This document shows positions 1-5,611 of a stretch of DNA of 7,607 bases, one piece after another; the first letter of the stretch is position 1, and each line of letters opens with the position of its first letter. The position numbers and the translations under genes were made by a program. Origin of the DNA: CAKTOF01 sp964523945 (GTDB taxonomy: Bacteria; Bacillota; Clostridia; Oscillospirales; Oscillospiraceae); assembly GCA_964523945.1 (NCBI GenBank), contig CAZGBU010000099.1, forward strand, positions 1 to 7,607, read 5' to 3'. Below the pieces are notes generated by a model. The model searched no databases. It was not told the DNA's origin and was given only the letters and a program-made list of their open reading frames with translations.

Positions 1-17
1 CGTGTCGCTGTTTTCTC

Positions 18-46
18 TTGCAAATTGGCATGAAATGCCGTATACT
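18..46 (+). promoter_or_regulatory. Sigma-A-type promoter of the IclR gene
   Basis: A -35 element TTGCAA (18-23) and a -10 element TATACT (41-46) are separated by exactly 17 bp, close to the bacterial housekeeping consensus. The predicted transcription start is near 53, leaving a leader of about 90 nt before the IclR start codon at 142. The spacer holds a perfect inverted repeat, so the promoter could be blocked by a regulator sitting between its two elements. No experiment is available; the call rests on match and spacing. Confidence 0.72.
27..39. promoter_or_regulatory. Palindrome inside the promoter spacer, possible operator
   Basis: GGCAT-GAA-ATGCC is a perfect 5-bp inverted repeat with a 3-bp centre, lying entirely between the -35 and -10 elements. 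A dimeric repressor bound here would exclude RNA polymerase. The IclR-family protein encoded just downstream is the obvious candidate because many members repress their own gene, but that link is inference. Confidence 0.45.
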
Positions 47-73
47 GAAATCACGCTGTCCGCCTGTCGCAAT

Positions 74-89
74 TGCCGAAATTTCGGCA
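74..89. promoter_or_regulatory. Perfect 16-bp palindrome in the IclR leader, possible operator
   Basis: TGCCGAAATTTCGGCA is fully self-complementary with no spacer. It lies about 20 bp after the predicted transcription start and about 50 bp before the start codon. Known IclR-family operators are often short palindromes with an A/T-rich centre, so the AAATTT core fits a second autoregulatory site. It could also form a hairpin in the leader RNA, but the lack of a loop favours a protein-binding site on DNA. Confidence 0.5.
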
Positions 90-141
90 CGCGGCAGTGC
101 GGCGGCGCCAACACTGTACACACGAAAGAGGGACGCCGCGC

Positions 142-918
142 ATGGCAGAAAAACTGACGCAGGGCAATCATTCCATTGAAAAAGCATTCGGTATCATCGA
201 GGTCATGGCCCACCATCAGCACCCCATGCGCCTTTCCGATATTGCAGCCGCCTGTAAGATGTCCAGCAGCACCGCGCTGCGCATGCTGGCCACGATGCAG
301 AACTGCGGCTATGTCCAGCAGGACGAGCATACGCGCTACTTCCTGACGATCAAGTTCTGCCACCTGAGCAACCTGGTCAGCCGGCAGATCAGCATCCGCA
401 ATACGATCCATCCGTACCTGGCGGAGCTGTCGCAGGCTGTCGCCGAGCACTGCTGCATCGGCATCGAGCGGGAGATGATGCTCGTCTACATTGACGAGAT
501 CAATGCGCACAACACGCGTTCGTCGCTGCGCATTGCTGAAAATATGGGCCGCACGGCCATGCTGCATGCCACCGGAATCGGCAAGCTGTTTATGAGCCAG
601 TACGACGAGAAGCGGATTGATTACTACATCGCACAGTTCGGCCTGCCGCGCTTCACGCCCACCACGCTGACGGACAAGCAGGAGCTGATGGACAATCTGG
701 CACAGATCCGCGAAAATGGTTATTCGCTCGATGACGAGGAGAGCTCGATTGGCGTGCGCAGCATTGCCGCCCCCATCTGCGACCGACAGGGCGAGATCAT
801 CTGCGGCATCAGCATCGCCAGCCCCACGCCGTGCCTGTCGCAGGAGCGGACGCTGGCGCTCGTGCCGACGCTGCTCGAGACGGCGCAGCGGATCTCGGAA
901 AAATTCTTCTCCGAATGA
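142..918 (+). CDS. IclR-family transcriptional regulator
   Basis: A 258-residue DNA-binding regulator of normal IclR-family length. Residues about 10-70 form the N-terminal winged helix-turn-helix, with the recognition-helix region around MSSSTALRMLATMQ (40-53) and the wing after NCGYV. Residues about 85-255 are the effector-binding domain, with the family signatures LHATGIGKLF (141-150) and a GYSLDDEESSIGVRSIAAP stretch (193-211), followed by the strand GEIICGISIASP (217-228). The start at 142 is preferred over an in-frame ATG at 73 because a purine-rich GAGGG lies at 129-133 and the usual IclR N-terminus begins close to it. Members bind small metabolites, often aromatic or sugar acids, and either repress or activate nearby catabolic genes; the ligand cannot be read here. 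Two upstream palindromes suggest autoregulation. The next gene follows after 15 bp and probably shares the transcript. Confidence 0.93.
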   Translation: MAEKLTQGNHSIEKAFGIIEVMAHHQHPMRLSDIAAACKMSSSTALRMLATMQNCGYVQQDEHTRYFLTIKFCHLSNLVSRQISIRNTIHPYLAELSQAVAEHCCIGIEREMMLVYIDEINAHNTRSSLRIAENMGRTAMLHATGIGKLFMSQYDEKRIDYYIAQFGLPRFTPTTLTDKQELMDNLAQIRENGYSLDDEESSIGVRSIAAPICDRQGEIICGISIASPTPCLSQERTLALVPTLLETAQRISEKFFSE

Positions 919-933
919 GCGGGAGGGCTTGGG

Positions 934-1503
934 ATGACCAATTACCGCGGCTGGTATTTCAAGGACTGGAAGTCCGAGCTTCAGGTCACCGCAGATGGCC
1001 GGAAGCGCTATGTCTACTACTATGTCGGCCCATACTATCTGCTGCCGGAAAAGGCGCTGCGGTTTAAGCTGTCCGTGCTCGCTGCGGCGGTGCTGTATCT
1101 GGCCGGCTTCGTTGTGCTGAACTTTTTCCCGTCTTCGTGCGGGCGGCTGCCGCAGCTCGCCGGTATGGCGCTGCTCGGCATTATCCCAATCCTCTGCCTG
1201 ATCGCGGGCCTGCCCGCCCTGCTCAGGACGAAAAACCGGCGCATGACACACCGCCGGTTTCACAGGGCAATCATCCGGCTGCGCTGGGCCGCGGTGCTTG
1301 CCGCGCTGATCGCACTGGCACATCTGGTGATGGAAATCGTTTTCCTCGTGCGCGGCGGCTTTGCGCCCGGCGGCGAGGCCGGTTACCTGGCCGTGATTGT
1401 GCTCGAGCTGGCGCTTTCCGCTGCGGGTGCGTTCCGCCTGCTGAAGATGCCGTTCCCCACCGAGTACCCCGATCCGGGTGAGCCGCGCCTGACCGATGAC
1501 TGA
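934..1503 (+). CDS. Small four-helix membrane protein of unknown function
   Basis: A 189-residue protein I do not recognise by family. It has a soluble aromatic-rich N-terminus of about 45 residues with a run of tyrosines (YVYYYVGPYY, 26-35). Four likely membrane helices follow: about 46-65, 75-97, 118-139 and 149-168. A strongly basic cytoplasmic-type loop, RTKNRRMTHRRFHR (98-111), joins helices 2 and 3, and the tail is short and acidic/proline-rich. By the positive-inside rule that loop is cytoplasmic, which would put both termini in the cytoplasm too. The start is supported by a GGGAGGG ribosome-binding site (921-927) placed 6 nt upstream. The gene begins 15 bp after the IclR stop and is probably in its operon. 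It has no transporter or enzyme motif I can name, so any role, such as sensing or a transport accessory, is open. Confidence 0.82.
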   Translation: MTNYRGWYFKDWKSELQVTADGRKRYVYYYVGPYYLLPEKALRFKLSVLAAAVLYLAGFVVLNFFPSSCGRLPQLAGMALLGIIPILCLIAGLPALLRTKNRRMTHRRFHRAIIRLRWAAVLAALIALAHLVMEIVFLVRGGFAPGGEAGYLAVIVLELALSAAGAFRLLKMPFPTEYPDPGEPRLTDD

Positions 1504-1556
1504 GCGGGTATCCGGCCAGGACTGTAATTTCCTGCGGGACTTTTTTGACAAACTGA

Positions 1557-1594
1557 GGGTGCATTCACAGCTTCGAAAAGCCATAAATGCACCC
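1557..1594. repeat. Nested stem-loop in the convergent intergenic region
   Basis: GGGTGCATT (1557-1565) pairs perfectly with AATGCACCC (1586-1594), and inside the loop GCTT-CGAA-AAGC forms a second short hairpin, giving a two-tier cruciform-like structure. It has no U-tract, so it is not a terminator by itself. Read on the minus strand, it forms the distal end of the dispersed repeat, including the AAGCTGTGA block shared with the second copy. Confidence 0.6.
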
Positions 1595-1677
1595 GGATAA
1601 AGCGGGAAAGGGAACCCAGACGGTTCCCTTTCCCGCTTTCTTTCCCTTCAAACACTTCGGCCGGCGCGTTTTTTGAC
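1565..1677 (-). repeat. Dispersed intergenic repeat, copy A
   Basis: On the minus strand this stretch starts GTCAAAAAA (1677-1669). It continues through a block matching C-N3-CCG-N-CCGAA-N2-GTT-N-G-N-AGG-N-AAAG, then a hairpin with the arms GAAAGGGAACC and GGTTCCCTTTC, and ends at AAGCTGTGA (1573-1565). The same series of blocks, with almost the same spacing, occurs on the plus strand at 6560-6667. Both copies lie just after a GC-rich hairpin downstream of a gene and share its orientation. A second GTCAAAAAA motif sits just beyond this copy at 1541-1549 (minus). Its function is unknown; a transcript 3'-end element or a small non-autonomous repeat are both possible. Confidence 0.65.
1599..1645 (+). 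terminator. Strong intrinsic terminator after the IclR/membrane-protein operon
   Basis: A perfect 18-bp stem (1599-1616 with 1622-1639) closes a five-base CAGAC loop and runs into a pyrimidine-rich tail, TTTCTTTCCC. It lies about 95 bp past the membrane-protein stop codon. On the minus strand the same stem is followed by TTTAT, with the lower A-T pairs contributing, so it could also stop transcription arriving from the beta-helix gene. It overlaps the dispersed repeat copy at 1565-1677. Confidence 0.75.
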
Positions 1678-1685
1678 GGATTCAC

Positions 1686-1720
1686 GCGGCAGGGCGGCGC
1701 AAATTGCGCCGCCCTGCCGC
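1686..1720 (-). terminator. GC-rich hairpin at the 3' end of the beta-helix gene
   Basis: A perfect 15-bp stem (1686-1700 with 1706-1720) around a five-base A/T loop starts 13 bp after the stop codon of the minus-strand gene ending at 1734. It is very stable but lacks a following U-tract on either strand, so it is not a textbook intrinsic terminator. It may act with the second hairpin at 1599-1639, or protect the mRNA 3' end from exonucleases. The equivalent position next to repeat copy B is also filled by a 15-bp hairpin. Confidence 0.55.
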
Positions 1721-1733
1721 GATTGATTTCCGA

Positions 1734-3596
1734 TTACGGCTCGATCGTGATCAGGCCGGTGTAAGTCTGGCCGGGCACAAGCTCGATCGGCTGGCCATAG
1801 AGCGCAGCGCGGCCATTGACGCGCGCGCCTTCGCCGATCGTCAGCGAGGTGATGATCGACGTGCCGGTGACATTCCAGACGGCGTTGTCCGTCAGTGTGA
1901 CGTTGATGGTGTTCGCACCGTTGAAATGCGGCCGGTTGGCCACGCGGCCGAGGTAGTAGTACTCATGGATGGTGAAATGCGTGTTCTGGCGGCCGGTTTC
2001 GTCAACATGGATGGCGGAAGTCGCACAGACCGCGCCGCTGAGTACCGCATTTTCGCCGAGCGTCAGGTTGAGCGGACGGCCCTGCGGGTCCGCCTTGCCC
2101 ATGCCGCCGAGCACATAGCCGGAGGCGTTGTAGCAGTCGCCGTTGAGGACGACATTGGTGAACGTTGCATTCACAACCTCCTCGCCTGCGGTGCCGGGGG
2201 CGGGGTAGTCGATGCCGGGGTAGCCGGCCGGCTCGTTGAATTCGGTGTTAAAGATCGGTCCAAAGCTGTTCAGCGGCGACGGCGGCTGCGACGGGTCGAT
2301 CGTCTCGAAGGTGAAGCCGACCGCATCGTCATCGTTGTCGATGAGCTGGATGAGCACATTGTCGGCCGCGCGCAGCACCGCGTTGTCGACATGAATGTTC
2401 ATATTGCCGGCTTTGTGCAGGAATACGGCTGCTTCTGTATTGACCTCGGTGCCGTCGAGGATGTTGATCGTGCCGAACTCATGCGCCATCCAGCCAAAGC
2501 CGTCAGAGTGGATAACCGTTTTCCGGCCCTGGCCGGCGATGCTCTCGAACACAGGCGTCTCGGACACGGCAATGTCGTGCCCGGTGAGCACCTTGCCGAA
2601 GTGGTTGACCTCGTCGGGAATGTCGGGGTTGGGGATGAAGTAGATCGGGTGGATGTCGTACACGCCGTTCGATGACTCATAGGTCGCCGTACCGCCGCAG
2701 ACGACGGCGACGTAGGTGCCGACGTTGAACGTCACGCCGCGGAAGAATTCCTGCGCGTCGTCGATGATGTACGAGCCGTAGCCGCTGCCCCAGTTTTTGA
2801 TGTAGGGGTTGTTGTCCATGCCCTTGCCGAGCAGGCTGACCGTCGAGTCGACAACCGTCAGGATCGCATCGCTGCCCGAGTCGGTCGACAGCACGCCCCA
2901 CTCATTGGCGGCAAGGTCGCAGTTGACCAGCGTCAGCGTGCCGCAGTCGCCCATCATGTTGGTGCCGCGGGCGTTGCCGGTGATACCGAGCACCCAGGGC
3001 GGCGCAACCATGTTGGTCTGCTCCGCATTGTTGCGGTAGCCGGCATAGAGCTTGCCGCCCATGACGCGCATTTTGCTGTCGCGCATGAGCACATGCGAGT
3101 CACTGTCGACAAACACTGCTGTGCGCGAGACGCCGCGGGTGAAGATGTCGACATTGTCCAGGACGATCTTCGAACCGGCGAAGCCGACGATAACTGCACC
3201 GAACGCGTCAAAGTCGCCGTTGTCGGAGCCGTCGGACTTGCTGTCGAAGTCCAGCTTGACGTTGCGCAGCGAGTAGGTGCCGCCCTCGCAGATCAGCGCG
3301 GCGAAGTTGTCGCTTGTCGAGCGGATTGTAATGCCATCGGCGCCGTTGTTGTCGTAGCTGCCGCCCTGGATCGCCTCGACGACGGACATGTTGTCCACAA
3401 TGCCGTCCTTGCGGACGACGAGTGCTGCGCGGTAGGCATCGATACCGCGCTTGGTATACCAGCTTGGGATATGGTCGAACGCGTCGGTCACAACGAGCTG
3501 CGCATTGGAATAAATCCCGGAATTGGGCTTGACCTCAACGCCGTCGGCGATGACGGTAACCAGCTTGCCGTTCAGGGGAATGGAATTGCTTCTCAT
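1734..3596 (-). CDS. Beta-helix-like repeat protein, function unknown
   Basis: A 620-residue acidic protein rich in Asp, Asn, Gly, Val and Thr. It contains many short strand-turn repeats ending in a conserved Asn/Asp, for example SLRNVKLDF (109-117), IVLDNVDIF (144-152), LTLVNCDL (221-228), LTVVDSTVSL (246-255), IHVDNAVL (401-408), FTNVVLNG (479-486) and VTLTDNAVWNVTG (566-578). This pattern is typical of right-handed parallel beta-helices of the pectin-lyase-like fold. A proline-rich linker (about 435-475) separates a larger N-terminal part from a smaller C-terminal one. There is no signal peptide, transmembrane helix or LPXTG-type anchor, which is odd for a fold usually found on secreted proteins. 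The start is well supported: AAGGAG lies about 10 nt upstream on the minus strand. No catalytic residues of a known polysaccharide lyase can be assigned, so an enzyme, a structural protein or an adhesin are all possible. Confidence 0.85.
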   Translation of the reverse strand: MRSNSIPLNGKLVTVIADGVEVKPNSGIYSNAQLVVTDAFDHIPSWYTKRGIDAYRAALVVRKDGIVDNMSVVEAIQGGSYDNNGADGITIRSTSDNFAALICEGGTYSLRNVKLDFDSKSDGSDNGDFDAFGAVIVGFAGSKIVLDNVDIFTRGVSRTAVFVDSDSHVLMRDSKMRVMGGKLYAGYRNNAEQTNMVAPPWVLGITGNARGTNMMGDCGTLTLVNCDLAANEWGVLSTDSGSDAILTVVDSTVSLLGKGMDNNPYIKNWGSGYGSYIIDDAQEFFRGVTFNVGTYVAVVCGGTATYESSNGVYDIHPIYFIPNPDIPDEVNHFGKVLTGHDIAVSETPVFESIAGQGRKTVIHSDGFGWMAHEFGTINILDGTEVNTEAAVFLHKAGNMNIHVDNAVLRAADNVLIQLIDNDDDAVGFTFETIDPSQPPSPLNSFGPIFNTEFNEPAGYPGIDYPAPGTAGEEVVNATFTNVVLNGDCYNASGYVLGGMGKADPQGRPLNLTLGENAVLSGAVCATSAIHVDETGRQNTHFTIHEYYYLGRVANRPHFNGANTINVTLTDNAVWNVTGTSIITSLTIGEGARVNGRAALYGQPIELVPGQTYTGLITIEP

Positions 3597-3655
3597 GCTT
3601 TTGTCTCCTTCTGTGTGATCTGCACCGCGCCCAGCGCAATCTGTGCTTGCATTTC

Positions 3656-3685
3656 ATTTTATCATGCGGCGGGCGTGGCTGGCAA
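3656..3685 (-). promoter_or_regulatory. Candidate promoter of the beta-helix gene
   Basis: On the minus strand TTGCCA (3685-3680) and TAAAAT (3661-3656) are separated by 18 bp, giving a plausible sigma-A promoter with a predicted start near 3649. That leaves a leader of about 50 nt before the start codon at 3596. It suggests the beta-helix gene can be transcribed independently of the binding-protein gene upstream. Confidence 0.5.
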
Positions 3686-3762
3686 TCGAATTTTTGCAAG
3701 CAGAGCGATACAGTTTGCATCGATCCACATGCGGTACAATGGAAATCAGGTGCGTGTTTTAC

Positions 3763-3787
3763 CGGGATGCGGTGCCGCCGCATCCCG
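3763..3787. other. Hairpin between the binding-protein and beta-helix genes
   Basis: A perfect 10-bp inverted repeat, CGGGATGCGG / CCGCATCCCG, with a 5-nt loop starts 31 bp after the binding-protein stop codon (minus strand). On that strand it is followed by GTAAAACACG, not a U-tract, so a classical intrinsic terminator is not supported. It could be a factor-dependent or processed 3' end. The rest of the 222-bp gap (3597-3818) holds only the promoter listed above. Confidence 0.45.
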
Positions 3788-3818
3788 CCGGTCAGCACGG
3801 CCGGAATCGGCAGCTGGC

Positions 3819-5401
3819 TCACGCAAGCTCAATCGCAGCCAGATCGCCCATATAACCCAGCGCGAACGCATCAAAGTCCGCGATCCGGCTGTTGCAGGCG
3901 ACCGCCTCATACTTATAGCAGATTGGGATCCAGCGACACAGGTCGTACATGGCCTGCTGCAGATCGACCAGGAGCTGTTCGCGCTCGGCTCCATCCTGAC
4001 AGTATTTTGCTGCATAGATCAGCTCCGTAACGGTTTCGTCCGTCAGACGGACGCAGCCGTTTGTGCTGGTTTGCTTCGCTTGGAACAGGCACTGGGACGG
4101 ATCACGCGCGCAGTAGGTCAGTTCCGAGATGGACAGGTCGGTGTTTCCCTGTACAAAGTAAGTCACGGCGGTAACAAGGTCATATGCTTCGATGCTCAGA
4201 TGGATGCCGACATCTGCGAGATATCCCTGCAGGGCTTCTGCCAGCCGCTGGTTGGTATCGGAGTTCACAATCACCAGCCGCAGGGAGATTTCTCCGTCCT
4301 GGATACCGGCTTCCTCAAGCAGCGAGCGGGAAAGCGCCGGGTCATATTCGTATGTTCTGATGTCGGCATGGCCGGCCACTGTATCCGGTATGACGCTGTT
4401 TGCAACTACGCCCAGCTGGCCCAGAATGGCATCGGTGAGCTCTTCGTAGTTGATCGCATGCGCAATCGCCTGACGGACACGGATGTCGGAAACGCCTCAT
4501 TGTATTCGGGCAGCGTCAGGTTAATGTAGTCGTTCAACGGGGACACTGTGTACCAGCCGCCTGTCTCGCCATTCTGCATCCGGACCAGATCAGCCTCCGA
4601 GATCCCGACGGCTACGTCAATCCCGCCGGTCTCAAAGTCGATGAACATGGCGGTCGGCTCCGTGTAGTATTTGATCGTGATCTGCTCGGCATCGGGCAAC
4701 TCGCCCCAGTAGTCGTCCCGTCGCTGATAGACCGAATAAGAGCCCATCATGACCTCTTCGAGCGTATACGGGCCAGTGCCGACAGCGGTGGTATAGCAGG
4801 CCTCCACTTCCGTTGATTCGATATAGTCCTTGGAGAGGACGGCACCAAAGGTAGGTGCGGAGATCGTTGCAAGGAACGCGGGGCAGGGATTGTGGAACAC
4901 AATGGTAAGATCATTGCCGTCGACCACGCATGCGTCCCAGTTGATCTCTGTATAGAACGTGCTGGAAATGCTCGCTGCATCGACATAGGTGTGCATGCTG
5001 AACAGCGCGTCCTCGGGCGTCATCTGCTCGCCATTGGAGAAGTACACGTCGTCGCGGAACGTCAGAACCAGCTCGGTGCAGTCATCGTTGAACGCCCATT
5101 CTGTCACGAGGTTCGGCTCGTATTCCATCGTCTCGGAATTGGAATTGTACTTTAGCATGGAGTCATAGACCAGGCTGTAGCCAAAGCTGGCGCCGCCGAG
5201 ACTTTCCATGAAGGCCCCGTCGGCGTTGAGTGTGCCGATGACGATTGCAGCGTCCGTGTTGCCTGCGTAGCCTTCGGGCGTACCGGCCGTCTCGGGTGGA
5301 TCCGTCTCATCGACCGCCGTGTCTTCGCTGCATCCAACAAAGGTGCAGCAGAGCAGCGCAGCGACCAGCAGAACGGACAGAATTCTGTACAGCTTCTTCA
5401 T
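3819..5401 (-). pseudogene. Family 5 ABC substrate-binding lipoprotein, frameshifted
   Basis: An extracytoplasmic solute-binding protein (SBP_bac_5, oligopeptide/dipeptide/nickel type) that would be 527 residues if intact, normal for the family. It starts MKKLYRILSVLLVAALLCC, a lipoprotein signal peptide with lipobox FVGC, so Cys24 would be lipidated and anchor the protein outside the membrane. Family signatures include LTFRDDVYFSNGEQMTPEDA and GTGPYTLEEVMMGSY. The reading frame is intact to Phe304 (TTT at 4492-4490) and then shifts. The frame stops at 4406, while the expected continuation DIRVRQAIAHAINYEELTDA runs in another frame from 4487 to the stop at 3819. Adding one T to the TTT run would restore AFSDIRVRQA. 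So this is a recent single-base deletion or a sequencing error in a homopolymer. AAGGAAG about 12 nt upstream supports the start at 5401. No permease or ATPase genes follow. The divergent LysR gene is the likely regulator. Confidence 0.88.
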
Positions 5402-5447
5402 TGTGATACAACTTCCTTTCTTGCACATCTGTTGCAATTGGTGTATC

Positions 5448-5453
5448 ATTATA
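5448..5453 (-). promoter_or_regulatory. -10 element of the binding-protein gene
   Basis: On the minus strand this is a perfect TATAAT, 47 bp upstream of the ATG at 5401. No good -35 hexamer lies 16-18 bp further upstream. A strong -10 with a missing -35 is the usual picture at promoters that need an activator, consistent with control by the divergent LysR protein. Predicted transcription start is near 5441. Confidence 0.55.
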
Positions 5454-5473
5454 CCGCTTGCATACTGACAATG

Positions 5474-5483
5474 ATTGGCCAAT
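5474..5483. promoter_or_regulatory. Palindrome at the -35 region of the binding-protein promoter
   Basis: ATTGGCCAAT is a perfect 10-bp palindrome centred about 37 bp upstream of the predicted start of the binding-protein transcript. That is the position where the activation site of a LysR-type regulator usually lies. A tandem direct repeat, ATAGGCATAGGC (5499-5510), sits about 65 bp upstream of the same start. A regulatory role is inferred from position only. Confidence 0.4.
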
Positions 5484-5531
5484 TTGTACAGCGCCATTAT
5501 AGGCATAGGCCATTCCGTTTGTAAAATTGAA

Positions 5532-5550
5532 ATAACGTATAGCGTTATAC
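5532..5550. promoter_or_regulatory. LysR-type operator-like inverted repeat
   Basis: ATAACG-TATAG-CGTTAT (5532-5548) is a perfect 6-bp inverted repeat of the ATAAC-N7-GTTAT form, similar to sites bound by LysR-type dimers. An overlapping repeat, GTATA-GCGT-TATAC, spans 5537-5550. It lies 64 bp before the LysR start codon and about 99 bp from the predicted binding-protein transcript start, so it fits best as the regulator's own autoregulatory site in the shared divergent region. I could not assign a convincing LysR promoter. Confidence 0.55.
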
Positions 5551-5611
5551 AGTCTTTTGATTTCTGCGCAGAGCGGGACAGACCCTGTGTATGAGCGGGC
5601 AGGAGGTTTCT

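Noticed and set aside
73..141. An upstream in-frame extension of the IclR protein
   Set aside because: The ATG at 73-75 would not exist (73-75 is a different context than a strong start): the extension is Arg/His-rich, unlike the family, spans a palindrome in the leader, and the ATG at 142 has a purine-rich site upstream.
1517..1550. A weak stem (CAGGA / TCCTG) followed by a T6 run just after the membrane-protein gene
   Set aside because: The stem is only 5 bp and the T-run is separated from it by six bases; the 18-bp hairpin at 1599-1639 is a far better terminator.
1704..2675. A 323-codon open frame on the plus strand, antisense to the beta-helix gene
   Set aside because: It lies opposite a gene with a strong ribosome-binding site and coherent repeats. 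Its product is Arg/Asp/Val-rich with no recognisable domain and it has no start-site signal. Long chance frames are common opposite GC-rich genes.
3093..4529. A 478-codon open frame on the plus strand
   Set aside because: It runs antisense across the beta-helix gene, the intergenic gap and the binding-protein gene, which a real gene would not do. No ribosome-binding site or family likeness was found.
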